A DNA stretch of 55,972 bases from Silvanigrellales bacterium (GCA_020247005.1 JADCJN010000084.1:1-55972); one strand, 5' to 3'. Shown: positions 8,043 to 19,757, numbered from the stretch's first letter. The notes: a model not told the origin generated them from the letters alone. Program-made: numbers and translations.

Positions 8043-8870
8043 TTATTTCTTACGACGGCTGACGATGAAGCGATCGCTCGGCTTCACCTTGCGCGTCTTG
8101 GCGCCCTTGGTCAGCTTGCCCCAAGGTGAACAGGGATGACGGCCACCACTCGTGCGGCCTTCACCACCACCCATTGGGTGGTCGACAGGGTTCATGGCCA
8201 CACCACGAACCGACGGGCGAACGCCCATCCAGCGGCGACGACCAGCCTTGCCGAGCGACACGTTCATATGGTCGGCGTTGGAGACCGTGCCGATAGTCGC
8301 ATAGCAATTCTCGGGTATCAGACGAAGTTCGCCCGAAGGCAAACGCACCTGAGCGTAGTTCTCCACGCGGCCCACGAGAGTCGCGGAAGCGCCTGCGCTG
8401 CGGACAATCTTGGCGCCAGCACCAGGCTTCATTTCCACGCTGTGGATAATGGTGCCCGCTGGGATCCGTCGAAGCGGAAGGCTGTTGCCAGGCTTGATAT
8501 CCGCCTCTTCCGAATTCACAACCTTCGTGCCAACAGTCACGCCGTCGGTGGCAATAACGTACCGACGGTCCCCGTCGATATACTGCACCAAAGAAATGAA
8601 AGCCGTCCGGTTGGGATCGTACTCCACGCTCGTCACCGTACCTTCAACGTTCTTGCGCGCGCGCTTCCAGTCGATGATGCGGTACTTGATCTTATTTCCG
8701 CCACCTTGATGGCGAACGGTGATACGACCCGTGTTGTTACGGCCGCCCTTGTGTGGGTTCTTCTCAAGCAACGGCTTGTACGGCTCGTCCGTTGTCAGGA
8801 CTTCGCGGTACTTGATGTAGCTCTGGAACCGCGTGGTCGCGGTATAGGGTCTCATCTGTCGAATCGGCAT
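8043..8870 (-). CDS. rplB: 50S ribosomal protein L2
   Basis: Highly conserved large-subunit protein needed for subunit joining and peptidyl-transferase activity. It has 275 residues. Motifs include KNPHKGGRNNTGRITVRHQG, DWKRARKNVEGTVTSVEYDP, and a C-terminal GVAMNPVDHPMGGGEGRTSG that contains the conserved histidine region. GAGGTT is just upstream of the ATG. It follows rplW after a 64-base spacer. Confidence 0.98.
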   Translation of the reverse strand: MPIRQMRPYTATTRFQSYIKYREVLTTDEPYKPLLEKNPHKGGRNNTGRITVRHQGGGNKIKYRIIDWKRARKNVEGTVTSVEYDPNRTAFISLVQYIDGDRRYVIATDGVTVGTKVVNSEEADIKPGNSLPLRRIPAGTIIHSVEMKPGAGAKIVRSAGASATLVGRVENYAQVRLPSGELRLIPENCYATIGTVSNADHMNVSLGKAGRRRWMGVRPSVRGVAMNPVDHPMGGGEGRTSGGRHPCSPWGKLTKGAKTRKVKPSDRFIVSRRKK

Positions 8871-8934
8871 AGCAACCTCAATTTTTCGCGCGATAGTGAG
8901 GTATTCTCCGCGCTTTCAGAACAAATAAAACGCT

Positions 8935-9270
8935 TTAGACTTGAGCAACCGATGCTTCAGTGGTTTCACCACCGAGGACTGGCGTTGGAAGTTCCTGCCC
9001 CTTCTTGAGCGTGACGTAGGCCTTCTTTTGGTTGGCTGCTTTCACGTTGACGGGGGCGCCCTTCTTCGAACGCGCGCGGCGACGGATTTTGCCGCGGAGG
9101 ATACTCGTGTTCACTTCAACGGCATCCACGTTGAAGAGCTCTTTCAGCGCACGACGGACGTCGTCCTTCGTCGCCTTCAAATTCACTTTCAGGGTGTAAG
9201 TCTGAGCGGCAGAGAGGCCAACAGCCTTCTCGCTTAACAAAGCTCCCTGGATGATTATATCTGCACGCAT
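8935..9270 (-). CDS. rplW: 50S ribosomal protein L23
   Basis: Exit-tunnel protein that docks trigger factor and SRP. It has 111 residues when started at the ATG at 9270 (MRADIIIQGALLSEKAVGLS). A longer reading frame upstream is only open by chance through rplD. Typical features are the LSEKA opening, TLKVNLKATKDDVRRALKEL-NVDAVEVNT and the KKAYVTLKKGQ strand. It lies between rplD and rplB. Confidence 0.95.
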   Translation of the reverse strand: MRADIIIQGALLSEKAVGLSAAQTYTLKVNLKATKDDVRRALKELFNVDAVEVNTSILRGKIRRRARSKKGAPVNVKAANQKKAYVTLKKGQELPTPVLGGETTEASVAQV

Positions 9271-9293
9271 GATGGAACCTCTTGCCCGACGCT

Positions 9294-9896
9294 TCAGTTG
9301 GCGGCGGCGAAACGATTTTCGATGACTTTGAGCGCATCTGTGGATGTCACAAGAGCGCGCGCCTGAACGATGTCGAAAGCATTGACCTGCTCGGGAGTCA
9401 CCAGCACCACACCCCGGATGTTTCGGAACGCACGGAGCGTTTCGGCCGAGGGATTGCTCAGACACACGATGGTCTTGCCCGCGATTTCCTGGATCCCCTT
9501 GAGAATCGCCGCAGCGTCTTTTGTCTTTCCGCTCTTCACATCGATAGCGCCGGAAAAGACCTTTCCGGACTTCACACGCTGTGCAAGCGCAATTTTCAGA
9601 GCAAGGGACGCCATCTGTTTAGGAATGGGCTCGCGGAAATCACGCATCTTCGGGCCGTGCGACACGCCGCCGCCTCGGTGAAGGTTCGCTACAAAAGAGC
9701 CTCGGCGAGCGCTGCCCGTCTTTTTCTGCTTGTAAGGCTTCTTCCCGGTTGCCTTCACCATACCGCGCGTCTTCACGCCTACGGTGCCCTGGCGCTGGTT
9801 GGCGCGGTACGCCTTCACAACTTGCCACAGAGTGCCGAGGTTACGTTCGGTGCCGTCGGCCAGCCATGTCGGAACGGATTGAATCTTGGAAACCAT
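9294..9896 (-). CDS. rplD: 50S ribosomal protein L4
   Basis: Large-subunit protein whose loop lines the exit tunnel; in E. coli it autoregulates the S10 operon. It has 200 residues from the ATG at 9896 (MVSKIQSVPTWL), preceded by AGAGGT. The long tunnel loop is visible as RQGTVGVKTRGMVKATGKKPYKQKKTG, given here as a region near residues 40-66. A GGGVSHGPKMRDF segment follows, and the C-terminal Rossmann-like part carries NIRGVVLVTPEQVNAFDIV. It lies 19 bases after rplC. Confidence 0.95.
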   Translation of the reverse strand: MVSKIQSVPTWLADGTERNLGTLWQVVKAYRANQRQGTVGVKTRGMVKATGKKPYKQKKTGSARRGSFVANLHRGGGVSHGPKMRDFREPIPKQMASLALKIALAQRVKSGKVFSGAIDVKSGKTKDAAAILKGIQEIAGKTIVCLSNPSAETLRAFRNIRGVVLVTPEQVNAFDIVQARALVTSTDALKVIENRFAAAN

Positions 9897-9915
9897 AGCT
9901 TCTTTACCTCTGCAC

Positions 9916-10467
9916 TTAGACGAAGACGAGGCCGCCGCGGGCCCCCGGCACGCCACCAACAACTGCCAGAAGAGATTCTTCTTCCGACCAGTAGGCGACT
10001 TGAGCATTGCGGATGGTGACCTGAACGTCGCCCGTGTGACCGGGAAGACGCTTGCCCTTTGGGGTACGACCAGGCTCAGTACGCATACCTACCGAACCGG
10101 GAGCGCGGTGAAAGCGACTCCCGTGGCTTGCAGGACCGCCCGCAAAGCCGTGCCGAGTCACTGCATCCTGGAAACCCTTGCCTTTTGAGACGCCGGTTAT
10201 TTTGATTTTTTCGCCCGAAACAAGAGTCGGACCCTTAAGAACAGACCCGACTTCCAGGGAAGCCGCGTTGTCGACAACGAAGCCACGCGTCAACTTGTTC
10301 TTCGTGCCGGTGTCGTACTCGACAATGACGGCGATACGCCCATCTTCGAGTTTTTCGTGACGAACAACTTTAGCAGGCTGCATCTTCAGGACCGTAACTC
10401 CCTGAGCTGCACCCGCTTCGGTGAACGCGCTGGTCATCCCCACCTTGGTGAAAACATGACGAACCAT
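9916..10467 (-). CDS. rplC: 50S ribosomal protein L3
   Basis: Early-assembling large-subunit protein at the peptidyl-transferase centre. From the ATG at 10467 it has 183 residues and begins MVRHVFTKVGMTSAFTEAG, matching the family's GKKVGMT opening. Later motifs are ITGVSKGKGFQDAVTRHGF, SHGSRFHRAPGSVG and GRTPKGKRLPGHTGD. An alternative ATG at 10542 has AAGGG five bases upstream and would give about 208 residues, but it adds a non-family N-terminus. It follows rpsJ after an unusually long spacer. Confidence 0.94.
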   Translation of the reverse strand: MVRHVFTKVGMTSAFTEAGAAQGVTVLKMQPAKVVRHEKLEDGRIAVIVEYDTGTKNKLTRGFVVDNAASLEVGSVLKGPTLVSGEKIKITGVSKGKGFQDAVTRHGFAGGPASHGSRFHRAPGSVGMRTEPGRTPKGKRLPGHTGDVQVTIRNAQVAYWSEEESLLAVVGGVPGARGGLVFV

Positions 10468-10490
10468 ATGACTTACAACCTCGACTGGAT

Positions 10491-10504
10491 GCGACCAGAG
10501 TCGC
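10491..10504 (-). other. Hairpin in the rpsJ-rplC spacer
   Basis: A perfect GCGAC-TCTG-GTCGC stem-loop on the minus strand lies 24 bases before the rplC start, in a 207-base spacer (10468-10674). The spacer also has a TCACC/GGTGA pair near 10605-10620. No T tract follows, so termination is unlikely. A leader or ribosomal-protein target is possible. If rplC starts at 10542 the hairpin would lie inside the gene. Confidence 0.35.
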
Positions 10505-10674
10505 AGCGCCAGTTTGTTTTTCGGCGGGTACTGAGCGCCCATTCGGACCCTTGGCAACTCTCTGCAAAGGCGACCGCTCGAGACTCAGAGGCGGGACGCT
10601 TGTTCACCCGCTCGGTGACAAAAACGATTCAGAACTCTCTCGTAAACTGAAAACGCAAACGAAGACAAGAAAAA

Positions 10675-10986
10675 TCAATACAGATTGATTTCGACATCCA
10701 CGCCGGCCGCAAGATCGAGCTTCATCAGCGCGTCGACTGTCTGCTGTTTCGGTTCCAGCAGGTCGATGAGACGGCGGTGGGTGCGGATTTCGAACTGTTC
10801 ACGCGACTTCTTGTCAACGTGTGGGGAGCGAAGAACGGTGTAGCGGTTGATAATCGTAGGCATAGGAACAGGTCCAGCGATTCGAGCGCCTGTACCCTTA
10901 GCTTTATTGATGATCTGGGCGACGCTTTGATCGACCAGTGCCACGTCGTAGCCTTTGAGGCGAATGCGGATCTTCTGGCTTTCCAT
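10675..10986 (-). CDS. rpsJ: 30S ribosomal protein S10
   Basis: Small-subunit head protein and NusB partner in antitermination complexes. It has 103 residues. The motifs [36 protein letters not shown] and [20 protein letters not shown] are unmistakable. It is the first gene of the S10-type block. It lies 200 bases downstream of rpoC and behind a terminator, so it probably has its own promoter. tuf and fusA are not adjacent. Confidence 0.98.
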   Translation of the reverse strand: MESQKIRIRLKGYDVALVDQSVAQIINKAKGTGARIAGPVPMPTIINRYTVLRSPHVDKKSREQFEIRTHRRLIDLLEPKQQTVDALMKLDLAAGVDVEINLY

Positions 10987-11015
10987 TACAAAATATCTCC
11001 ACGTATGGGCACCGA

Positions 11016-11044
11016 GGACTAACTGACGTACCTGGCGCTGTCAA
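11016..11044 (-). promoter_or_regulatory. Candidate promoter of the S10 operon
   Basis: A perfect TTGACA (11044-11039) lies between the rpoC terminator and rpsJ. The hexamer 17 bases downstream is TAGTCC, a poor -10, so only the -35 half is convincing. The position just after a terminator and 30 bases before rpsJ fits a promoter for the ribosomal-protein block. Confidence 0.35.
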
Positions 11045-11055
11045 GAAAGAGTCGT

Positions 11056-11081
11056 AAAAAAAACCAGCGCCGAAGCGCTGG
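11056..11081 (-). terminator. Rho-independent terminator after rpoC
   Basis: On the minus strand a perfect 7-bp stem CCAGCGC-TTCG-GCGCTGG (11081-11064) with a UUCG tetraloop is followed at once by eight T residues (11063-11056). It lies 108 bases after the rpoC stop and separates the rplKAJL-rpoBC unit from the S10 unit. Confidence 0.92.
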
Positions 11082-11188
11082 CACTCGTGCCGGAGGTCTC
11101 AGAAAAAGACAATCGACATTCGCGAAGAGCGGCAAGGACAAGATGACTGAACTCAGCCACTTCTCCTCGCCCCCCCCCAGACACCATT

Positions 11189-14100
11189 TCAGCGATAGGA
11201 ATGCTGAGACCCGCCACCCAAACGCGAGATCATTTGAGGGGTTGCTGCCTCAATGATAGCTTCGGCGTCGAGAGACTGTCCTTCCACGAACATTTCCACT
11301 TGTTTGTAGGCCGCGACACCTGTGCCTGCCGGAATGAGGCGTCCCATAATCACGTTTTCCTTCAGGCCACGCAGGAGGTCGGTACGACCCGCAAGCGACG
11401 CTTCCGTAAGCACTTTGGTCGTCTCCTGGAAAGAGGCCGCAGAAATAAAGGATTCGGTCGAGGAGGCTGCCCGAGCGATACCCAAAAGCAGAGGTTCCGC
11501 CACAGCAGGACGGGCACCGCGGGCCACGGCAAGCTCATTTTGCTCGTCGAAGGTCCACTTTTCAACTTGTTGCGCAGGAAGGAACTCGGTGTCACCGGGA
11601 TCCTTGATACGAACACGCCGGAGCATCTGCTTTACGATGATTTCGATGTGCTTGTCATCGATAGGCACACCCTGGAGCTTGTAAACAGCCTGAATCTCAG
11701 AGACCAGGTAGCTCGCCAGCGCTTTCTCACCGAGAACGCGGAGGATGTCGTGGGGGTTCAACGAACCGTCCACAAGAGGCTCACCTGCGCGGATGAAATC
11801 GCCTTCGGTCACGACGACGTGGCGGCCCTTGGGAATGAGATATTCTTTTTCTTCACCGACTTCGGGGCGCACTATGACGCGGCGCTTGCCCTTCACGTCG
11901 GCTCCGAACGACACGTAGCCATCGATTTCCGAAATGATGGCAAACGTCCGACGCTTCTGCGCAAGGAAAAGTTCCGCAACACGGGGTAAACCACCCGTAA
12001 TGTCCTTCGTTTTCGCCTGCTCGCGAGGAATCTTGGCAAGGACATCTCCGGGATGAACATCGTCGCCATCGTTGAACATCACTGTTGCCCCAGAAGGCAG
12101 CGGGTACTTCGCATCGCGCGTTTCCGTAATGCGAACCGCCGTGCCGGCCGCATCGACGATGAGAAGAGCGGGCTTGATCTTTGTATCGCGATTTTCCACC
12201 ACGACACGGCGGGTCAGACCCGTGACTTCGTCGACACGCTCTTCTACAGACAGGCCCTCGACCATGTCCTGGTATTTCACCCGGCCCTTGACTTCCGAAA
12301 CAATGACCACGGAGTGGGGGTCCCACTCGACCAACGAGTCGCCAATCTTCACCGACTGACCATCTTTTACGAACACTTTCGCGCCGTAAGGGATGTTGTA
12401 ACGGTCGCGTTCCACGCCGTCGAGGTCGTACACAATGACTTCCCCGTTGCGACCCATGGCCGTAAGCCACTCATTACGGCCCTTCACAAGATTCACGTTC
12501 GATAGGCGCACGGTGCCTTCAACGCGCGTTTCATGCGCAGACTGCTGTGCCTGGGTAGATGCCGCACCACCCTGGTGGAAGGTACGCATGGTGAGCTGTG
12601 TTCCTGGCTCACCGATGGATTGAGCCGCAATGACCCCAGCCGCTTCACCAACGTTTACGAGCTGGCCCGTAGCAAGGTCGCGCCCGTAACACTTCGCACA
12701 AACGCCACGGCGCGTGCGGCACGTGAGCACTGAGCGCACGAAAATACGGTCGACCTTCGCGGTGTCCATCTTGCTCACGACCTCTTCCGAGATCTCGGCA
12801 TTTGCCTCGCAAATGACTTCGCCCGTGAAACGGTTCTTGATGTCGTACAGCGAGGTGCGACCAAGGGAGCGTGCACCCAGCTTCTGGATGATTTCGCCGC
12901 CCTCAATCACGGCCTGCATCTGGATGCCATCGAGTGTTCCACAATCGTATTCGGACACAATGGTGTCTTGCGCGACGTCCACGAGCTGACGGGTGAGATA
13001 CCCTGACGACGCTGTTTTGAGAGCCGTGTCTGCAAGACCCTTTCGAGCACCGTGCGTGTTGATGAAGTACTGCAACACCGTCAAACCTTCACGAAGGTTC
13101 GCCGTGATGGGCGTTTCAATAATTTCGCCTGTCGCCTTCGCCATGAGTCCACGCATGCCCGCGAGCTGACGCATCTGCGTTTTCGAACCACGCGCACCAG
13201 AGTCTGCCATCATGAAGATGGAGTTGAACGAAGGGATACTGACCCGTTCGCCCTTTTCGTTGTTCACGAACTGGGTCGAAATCTGCTTGACCATCTGCTC
13301 ACCGATGGCGTCCTGAACACGCGACCAGATGTCGATGACCTTGTTGTGACGCTCACCTTCGGTAATCAGACCCTCGGCGTATTGGTCGCGGACTTCCCGA
13401 ACTTCCTCTTGCGCGGCGTCGAGAAGTTGGCCTTTCTCTCCAGGAATGACCATGTCCTTCACAGAAATGGAAATACCGGACTCTGTCGCATGACGGTAGC
13501 CAAGTTCACGAAGGGCGTCGGCCAGAAGCACGGTCTCTTTGGCGCCGCAGAGACGATAGGTCTCGTTCACAAGCGCAGAGAGGGTCTTCTTGTCCATGTT
13601 TCGGTTGTACTTCTCGAAGAAAGGCACCGTGTCGGGAATCACTTCCGACAAGATTACCCGGCCCACCGTCGTTTCCTGCAACTTTTTGTCGGTCGGATGC
13701 AAGCGGACGTGGATGCGCGCGTGAATATCAATCGTGTTGTGATCGTATGCCGCACGAACCTCATCGAGGTTTGCAAATTTCCGACCGGCACCCCGAGCAC
13801 CGACGTTTTCACGGGAGAGATAATAGAGGCCAAGGACGATATCCTTGGTGGGCTCGATGATGGGCGTACCGTGCTGAGGCGAGAGGATGTTATTGGTCGA
13901 CATCATGAGCACGCGAGCTTCAATCTGCGCCTCGAGCGACAGAGGCACATGCACGCACATCGTGTCACCGTCGAAGTCCGCATTGAAAGCCTGGCACACG
14001 AGGGGGTGAAGCTGAATCGCCTTGCCTTCTACAAGCACAGGCTCAAAGCCCTGAATACCGAGACGGTGAAGCGTAGGGGCGCGGTTCAAAAGAACAGGGT

Positions 14101-15370
14101 GTTCCTTCGTGACCTCTTCAAGGAGGTCCCACACTTCTGGACGCTCTTTTTCGACCATCTTCTTCGCAGACTTGATGGTGCTAACGTAGCCGCGTTCCTC
14201 AAGCTTATTGAAGAGGAAGGGCTTGAACATTTCCAGCGCCATGAGCTTTGGAAGGCCACACTGGTGCAGCTTGAGCTCGGGGCCCGACACGATGACGGAA
14301 CGCCCGGAATAGTCCACGCGCTTGCCAAGAAGGTTCTGACGGAATCGACCGTTCTTCCCCTTGAGCATGTCGGAAAGAGACCGAAGCGGACGCTTATTCG
14401 GACCCGTAAACGTCTTCCCACGACGGCCGTTGTCGAAGAGAGCATCGACAGCTTCCTGCAACATGCGCTTCTCGTTGCGCACAATGATGTCGGGCGCGTT
14501 GAGTTCCAGCAAGCGAAGAAGACGGTTGTTGCGGTTGATCACGCGACGATAGAGGTCGTTCAGGTCAGACGTCGCGAAGCGGCCGCCGTCGAGCGGCACG
14601 AGCGGCCGAAGGTCTGGAGGAAGGACGGGAATCACCGTCAGCATCATCCACTCCGGACGGTTGTCAGAAATGAGGAACGCGCCAACAACCTTAAGACGCT
14701 TGATGAGCTTCTTCGTTTGCGCATCGGATGTCGTGTTCTTGAGAGCCTCACGAAGGTAGTTCGTCAGTTCGTAGACGTCGACGCCCTGGAGCATCTCGAG
14801 CACAGCCTCCGCACCGATTCCGACGCGGAAAGCGTTGTTCCCAAGCTCGCGCAAGCGGGACTGGAGCTTCTCTTCGCCAAGCAGCTCGTGCTTCTTGAGC
14901 TCTGTCTCACCAGGATCGAGCACGATGTAAGACTCACAGTAAAGAATCTTCTCGAGATCCTTCAGCGAGAGATCGACCACAGCGCCGATGCGCGAGGGAA
15001 GACATTTCAAGAACCAGATGTGCGCAACAGGGCATGCAAGGTTGATGTGGCCGAGCCGCTCACGGCGAACTTTCGACTCAATCACTTCCACGCCGCACTT
15101 TTCACACACGGTGCCACGATGCTTCTTGCGCTTGTATTTTCCGCAGATGCATTCGAAATCGCGGACAGGTCCGAAGATCTTCCCGCAGAAAAGGCCGTCG
15201 CGTTCAGGCTTGAACGTGCGGTAGTTGATAGTTTCTGGCTTCTTCACTTCGCCAAACGACCAACTGCGGATGCGCTCAGGCGATGCGAGGCCTATCTTCA
15301 CAGCTGTGAAGGAAAGCGGGTCGACGGGCTTTTCGAAGAAGTTGTATACGTTTTTGATACTGTCACTCAT
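11189..15370 (-). CDS. rpoC: DNA-directed RNA polymerase subunit beta-prime
   Basis: Catalytic clamp subunit of RNA polymerase. It has 1393 residues. The N-terminal zinc ribbon (CICGKYK and CEKCGVEV) lies near residues 70-90. The Mg-binding NADFDGD motif lies in the middle, and the second zinc cluster ([16 protein letters not shown]) is near 900. The trigger-loop and bridge-helix region [19 protein letters not shown] is intact, and [16 protein letters not shown] is present. The ATG follows an AGGAG site. It is 73 bases after rpoB, clearly co-transcribed, and ends before a strong terminator. Confidence 0.99.
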   Translation of the reverse strand: MSDSIKNVYNFFEKPVDPLSFTAVKIGLASPERIRSWSFGEVKKPETINYRTFKPERDGLFCGKIFGPVRDFECICGKYKRKKHRGTVCEKCGVEVIESKVRRERLGHINLACPVAHIWFLKCLPSRIGAVVDLSLKDLEKILYCESYIVLDPGETELKKHELLGEEKLQSRLRELGNNAFRVGIGAEAVLEMLQGVDVYELTNYLREALKNTTSDAQTKKLIKRLKVVGAFLISDNRPEWMMLTVIPVLPPDLRPLVPLDGGRFATSDLNDLYRRVINRNNRLLRLLELNAPDIIVRNEKRMLQEAVDALFDNGRRGKTFTGPNKRPLRSLSDMLKGKNGRFRQNLLGKRVDYSGRSVIVSGPELKLHQCGLPKLMALEMFKPFLFNKLEERGYVSTIKSAKKMVEKERPEVWDLLEEVTKEHPVLLNRAPTLHRLGIQGFEPVLVEGKAIQLHPLVCQAFNADFDGDTMCVHVPLSLEAQIEARVLMMSTNNILSPQHGTPIIEPTKDIVLGLYYLSRENVGARGAGRKFANLDEVRAAYDHNTIDIHARIHVRLHPTDKKLQETTVGRVILSEVIPDTVPFFEKYNRNMDKKTLSALVNETYRLCGAKETVLLADALRELGYRHATESGISISVKDMVIPGEKGQLLDAAQEEVREVRDQYAEGLITEGERHNKVIDIWSRVQDAIGEQMVKQISTQFVNNEKGERVSIPSFNSIFMMADSGARGSKTQMRQLAGMRGLMAKATGEIIETPITANLREGLTVLQYFINTHGARKGLADTALKTASSGYLTRQLVDVAQDTIVSEYDCGTLDGIQMQAVIEGGEIIQKLGARSLGRTSLYDIKNRFTGEVICEANAEISEEVVSKMDTAKVDRIFVRSVLTCRTRRGVCAKCYGRDLATGQLVNVGEAAGVIAAQSIGEPGTQLTMRTFHQGGAASTQAQQSAHETRVEGTVRLSNVNLVKGRNEWLTAMGRNGEVIVYDLDGVERDRYNIPYGAKVFVKDGQSVKIGDSLVEWDPHSVVIVSEVKGRVKYQDMVEGLSVEERVDEVTGLTRRVVVENRDTKIKPALLIVDAAGTAVRITETRDAKYPLPSGATVMFNDGDDVHPGDVLAKIPREQAKTKDITGGLPRVAELFLAQKRRTFAIISEIDGYVSFGADVKGKRRVIVRPEVGEEKEYLIPKGRHVVVTEGDFIRAGEPLVDGSLNPHDILRVLGEKALASYLVSEIQAVYKLQGVPIDDKHIEIIVKQMLRRVRIKDPGDTEFLPAQQVEKWTFDEQNELAVARGARPAVAEPLLLGIARAASSTESFISAASFQETTKVLTEASLAGRTDLLRGLKENVIMGRLIPAGTGVAAYKQVEMFVEGQSLDAEAIIEAATPQMISRLGGGSQHSYR

Positions 15371-15443
15371 GGGATTACGAACTCCTGAGAGGAAACCAAA
15401 GTGACGCGACGGGGCAAAACCTCCGCGCGCACAGACCCATGCC

Positions 15444-18400
15444 TCACTGGCTGTCGCGAACTTCGCGCTGGAGATCTTCGAGGCTCACCTCTTCGCCCTC
15501 TCGGACAAGGTTCACATCGAGCGCCAGCGACTGCATTTCCTTCACGAGCACGTTGAACGACTCGGGCAGGCCGGGGAGCATCATGTTCTCGCCCTTCACA
15601 ATGGCTTCATACATCTTGGTTCGGCCGACAATGTCGTCGGACTTCACCGTGAGGAATTCCTGGAGCGTGTACGCGGCACCATAGGCCTCCATCGCCCACA
15701 CTTCCATTTCACCAAGACGCTGGCCGCCAAATTGCGCTTTACCGCCGAGTGGTTGCTGCGTGACGAGCGAGTAGGGCCCAATGGAACGGGCGTGAATCTT
15801 CTCGTCAACAAGATGGTGGAGCTTCAGGATGTACATGACGCCGACAGTCACGTTGCGATCGAACTTATCCCCCGTGCGGCCATCAAAGAGCTCAACTTGA
15901 CCGGAGTCAGGGAGCTCAGCAAGCTTCAGGTAATCGAAGATCTCACCCTCCGTGGCGCCGTCGAATACGGGGTTCGACAGCGTGACACCCTCGCGATACT
16001 TCTTCACGAAGATGCGAAGTTCGTCGTCGGAACAACTCTTGATGAATCCCTGGATGCCATCATCGTTCCAAACCTTCAGCAGATACTCTTCCATCTCTTT
16101 GCGAGGCGCAGCGCGCTCCACGAGCCCATTGATGCGCTCGCCGATGCCACGAGCAGCCCACCCGAAGTGGGTTTCCATGATCTGGCCGATGTTCATACGA
16201 GAGGGCACACCGAGAGGAGAAAGCACGACGTCGACAGGCGTGCCGTCTTGGAGGAAGGGCATGTCTTCCATGGGAACAACCTTGGAGATGACTCCTTTGT
16301 TTCCGTGGCGCCCTGCCAGCTTATCACCCACCTGAAGGCGGCGCTTGATGGCAACGTAGACCTTCACCATTTTGATCACGCCGGGAGGAAGCTCGTCGCC
16401 GCGCTTCACGCGGGAGATTTGTTCCTCGGTCATGAGACGAACGAGGTTGATCTTGTCTTCCATCGACTTCTTAATCTTCGAAAGAAGCGAAGACTTGTCG
16501 GGACTCACGACTTCAAGCGACCGAATTTGATCGATGCTCATTCCACGGAAGATGTCGGCCGTGAACTTTTCTTTGGCAGCTATCTTACGAACTTGTCCGT
16601 CGGCCTTCGTCTCGATGGTGACGGCCGCTTCCGCTCCCACCAGGAGTTCGCCCAGCTTTTCGAGAGCAGACGAGCGGATGATTTCAATACGGTCGCGTTC
16701 GTCCTTCTTGAGCTTGGAGATTTCCTGCTCTTGGATTTGCGCCATGCGGATGTCAGGCTCTGCGCCCTCACGGGAAAACACTTTTGCCCCAATGACAACA
16801 CCAGACACTCCAGGCGGGACGCGAAGGGACGTGTCACGAACGTCAGCGGCCTTCTCACCGAAAATAGCGCGTAAGAGCTTTTCTTCTGGCGTGAGCTGGG
16901 TTTCCGCTTTGGGAGTGAGCTTGCCGACAAGAATGTCGCCAGGCTTCACTTCTGCACCGATGGCCACAACACCCGCTTCATCGAGGAACTTGAGAGCTTC
17001 TTCACCGACGTTGGGAATGTCGGAGGTGATCTCTTCCTTGCCGAGTTTCGTGTCGCGAGAAACGCACTCGAATTCCTGGATGTGGATGGAGGTGTAAAGG
17101 TCGTCTTTCACCACACGCTCCGAGACCACGATGGCGTCTTCGAAGTTGTAACCAGCCCAAGGCATGAAAGCGACAACCACGTTTTGGCCAAGAGCGAGCT
17201 CGCCCATTTCAGTGCTGAAACCGTCCGCGATGATGTCGCCCGATTCAACCGTCTCACCGACCTTCACGATCGGACGCTGATTGATGCAGGTATCTACGTT
17301 GGAGCGCTGGTACTTGACGAGGTTGTAGATATCAACCTCCGAAGCCACTTCAGTGGAATCCGAAGCCGCATCACGGGCCCGAACCACGATGCGCTCGGCA
17401 TCCACGCGAATCACGGCACCAGAACGGCGAGCCACAACGGTCACGCCGGAGTCGGAAGCGACCTTTCGCTCCATACCCGTGCCGACAAGCGGCGCGCGCG
17501 TGCGCAGCAGAGGCAAACCTTGTCGCTGCATGTTCGCGCCCATGAGCGCACGGTGCGCATCGTCGTTCTGGAGGAACGGGATGAGCGAAGCCGCCACGGA
17601 CACGGGCTGGTTGGTCGCCACGTCCATGAGGTCGATTTCCTCGGCCTGAAACATGTTCGTTTCGCCAGCGTTACGACCGTTCAGAAGAAGCGCTGGCTTC
17701 AGGGCACCATCGCTTTCAAGCGGAATGTGCGCCTGAGCGATGGTGTGGTCTTTCCACTCATCAATAGACGAGTAGTAGCGCACGTTTTGCGTCGGCTTGC
17801 GATCCACGACTTCACGGTAGGGAGTCTCGATAAAGCCGTATTGATTCACTCGCGCAAACGACGCGAGCGAAACGATAAGACCGATGTTCGGACCTTCTGG
17901 CGTCTCAATAGGGCAGATACGACCGTAGTGAGTGGGGTGAACGTCACGGACTTCGAAGCCCGCACGCTCACGAGAGAGACCACCGGGTCCGAGGGCCGAC
18001 AAGCGGCGCTTGTGGTAGACCTCAGCCAGCGGGTTCGTTTGGTCCATGAACTGAGACAGCTGCGACGAACCAAAAAACTCCTTCACCACGGCAGTGACTG
18101 GCTTCGCGTTCACCAGATCGTGAGGCATGAGACTGTCGAGATCTTGGAGCTGCAGGCGCTCCTTAATGGCTCGCTCAATGCGTGTCAGGCCAATGCGGTA
18201 CTGGTTCTCGAGGAGCTCACCCACCGCACGCACGCGACGGTTACCGAGGTGGTCTATGTCATCCACCTTCACCTTGCCGCTGCGAACATCGAGCAACATT
18301 TTTACGGTGCCAAGAATGTCTTCACGCGTGAGCGTCCGGTGCTCAATGTCGAGGCCCAGCTCGAGCTTTTCGTTGAGCTTCAAGCGCCCAACGCGCGAGA

Positions 18401-19613
18401 GGTCGTAACGCTCCTTCACAAAGAAGAGGTTCTCGAAGAGCGTCGAAGCGTTTTCAAGTGTTGGCGGATCGCCGGGACGCATGCGGCGATAGATTTCGAG
18501 GAGCGCTTCCTCGGTAGTCGCCGTTTTGTCGGAGATGAGCGTGTCACGGAAGGAGGAGTCAACGTTCACATCGTCGATAAAGAGGATGTCGAATTGTGTA
18601 ACGCCCTTCTTGACAATGGCATCGAGGACGCTCTCGGTGACGTCCTGGTTGATAGGGAACAAGACTTCGCCTGTATCTTCATCCACGACGTCGCGGCCAA
18701 TGATCTTTCCAACAACGTCTTCCCGAGTCATGGGGAGCGTCTCAACACCGGAGGCCTGGAGCTGCTTGATGACAGCCAAACCGATTTTCCGGTTTCGCTT
18801 CACAAGAATCTTGCCCGACTTGGGATCGATGATGTCGTGCGACGCCCGCTGGCCGCGCAGGAGCTCCATGTTCACTTTGCGAGAGAAAACGCCATCGCGC
18901 AAAATGATGGTTTCACGGTCGTAGAAGAACTCAAGGAGTTCTTCGGTCGACAGCCCCAGGGCCTTGAGAAGCACTGTGGCGTGCATTTTCCGGCGGCGGT
19001 CAATGCGGCAATACAGGATGTCTTTTGTGTCGAACTCGAAGTCAAGCCAGGAACCCCGGTAGGGGATGATGCGCGCGTTGTAGAGATATTTACCCGAAGA
19101 GAGCGTCTTGCCCTTGTCGTGGTCAAAAAAGACGCCAGGGGAGCGGTGAAGCTGAGACACGACGACGCGCTCAGTTCCGTTGATGATGAAAGTCCCGTTC
19201 TCGGTCATCAGAGGAATTTCGCCGAAGTAGACCTCCTGCTCCTTGAAACCTCGGATCGACTTCACACCGGTGTCGTGGTCGACATCCCAAATGAGCAAGC
19301 GAACGAGAACCTTCACAGGAGCAGCGTAAGTCATGCCTTTTGATCGGCACTCTTCCACTGTGTATTTGGGCTCTTCGAGAGAATAACTGACAAATTCAAC
19401 CGAAGCCGTGGCGTCGAAATCTTGCACCGGGAAAACGCTCTTGAAGACGCCTTGAAGGCCGACTTCATTTCGCTTATCGGGGCTTTCGACACCCTGAAGA
19501 AACTCCGCATAGGAGCGCTTCTGGATGTCGATGAGGTTCGGCATGCCAATAATCGGATTCACTTTGGCGAAATTCCGCCTGTGGCGTACGAAACTAGACG
19601 CAAGGCTAGACAT
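15444..19613 (-). CDS. rpoB: DNA-directed RNA polymerase subunit beta
   Basis: Catalytic subunit of RNA polymerase. It has 1389 residues. The rifampicin-pocket cluster reads [13 protein letters not shown], then [13 protein letters not shown]; the common resistance positions (Gln, Asp, His, Ser, Leu) carry the sensitive-type residue. [20 protein letters not shown] follows. The C-terminal region has [27 protein letters not shown]. The start ([12 protein letters not shown]) has GAGGA upstream. It lies downstream of a hairpin-rich 358-base spacer after rplL. Confidence 0.99.
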   Translation of the reverse strand: MSSLASSFVRHRRNFAKVNPIIGMPNLIDIQKRSYAEFLQGVESPDKRNEVGLQGVFKSVFPVQDFDATASVEFVSYSLEEPKYTVEECRSKGMTYAAPVKVLVRLLIWDVDHDTGVKSIRGFKEQEVYFGEIPLMTENGTFIINGTERVVVSQLHRSPGVFFDHDKGKTLSSGKYLYNARIIPYRGSWLDFEFDTKDILYCRIDRRRKMHATVLLKALGLSTEELLEFFYDRETIILRDGVFSRKVNMELLRGQRASHDIIDPKSGKILVKRNRKIGLAVIKQLQASGVETLPMTREDVVGKIIGRDVVDEDTGEVLFPINQDVTESVLDAIVKKGVTQFDILFIDDVNVDSSFRDTLISDKTATTEEALLEIYRRMRPGDPPTLENASTLFENLFFVKERYDLSRVGRLKLNEKLELGLDIEHRTLTREDILGTVKMLLDVRSGKVKVDDIDHLGNRRVRAVGELLENQYRIGLTRIERAIKERLQLQDLDSLMPHDLVNAKPVTAVVKEFFGSSQLSQFMDQTNPLAEVYHKRRLSALGPGGLSRERAGFEVRDVHPTHYGRICPIETPEGPNIGLIVSLASFARVNQYGFIETPYREVVDRKPTQNVRYYSSIDEWKDHTIAQAHIPLESDGALKPALLLNGRNAGETNMFQAEEIDLMDVATNQPVSVAASLIPFLQNDDAHRALMGANMQRQGLPLLRTRAPLVGTGMERKVASDSGVTVVARRSGAVIRVDAERIVVRARDAASDSTEVASEVDIYNLVKYQRSNVDTCINQRPIVKVGETVESGDIIADGFSTEMGELALGQNVVVAFMPWAGYNFEDAIVVSERVVKDDLYTSIHIQEFECVSRDTKLGKEEITSDIPNVGEEALKFLDEAGVVAIGAEVKPGDILVGKLTPKAETQLTPEEKLLRAIFGEKAADVRDTSLRVPPGVSGVVIGAKVFSREGAEPDIRMAQIQEQEISKLKKDERDRIEIIRSSALEKLGELLVGAEAAVTIETKADGQVRKIAAKEKFTADIFRGMSIDQIRSLEVVSPDKSSLLSKIKKSMEDKINLVRLMTEEQISRVKRGDELPPGVIKMVKVYVAIKRRLQVGDKLAGRHGNKGVISKVVPMEDMPFLQDGTPVDVVLSPLGVPSRMNIGQIMETHFGWAARGIGERINGLVERAAPRKEMEEYLLKVWNDDGIQGFIKSCSDDELRIFVKKYREGVTLSNPVFDGATEGEIFDYLKLAELPDSGQVELFDGRTGDKFDRNVTVGVMYILKLHHLVDEKIHARSIGPYSLVTQQPLGGKAQFGGQRLGEMEVWAMEAYGAAYTLQEFLTVKSDDIVGRTKMYEAIVKGENMMLPGLPESFNVLVKEMQSLALDVNLVREGEEVSLEDLQREVRDSQ

Positions 19614-19686
19614 AGAGGATCCTCGACAAAGGTGATGCGCTCTAACCTTTGGCCGAAAAATCGCGTCGATCAGGGAGGCTTACAGG

Positions 19687-19757
19687 AACACGCAATTTTT
19701 CACGCCGAAAGCTAGTCAGCGAATTCAGCAGAGAGGCAGAGTGAAAATTTGCGTGTT
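19687..19757 (-). repeat. 17-bp imperfect inverted repeat in the rpoB leader
   Basis: Arms at 19687-19703 and 19741-19757 are reverse complements with a single mismatch, separated by 37 bases. In the rpoB leader RNA they would form a long stem with one internal mismatch, 74 bases before the rpoB start. The length and near-perfect pairing resemble a double-stranded processing site of the RNase III type; that role is inferred. Confidence 0.6.

Noticed and set aside
11056..11081. Idea that the hairpin after rpoC is a regulatory site for rpsJ
   Set aside because: The UUCG stem with eight T residues is a textbook intrinsic terminator, and it precedes the TTGACA box of the next unit.
13052..15388. 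Long open frame on the plus strand opposite rpoC, and a similar one opposite rpoB at 17082-19343
   Set aside because: Both lie wholly antisense to unmistakable rpoC and rpoB. Their products are Arg/His/Val/Leu-rich without family motifs, as expected from codon bias of the real strand.
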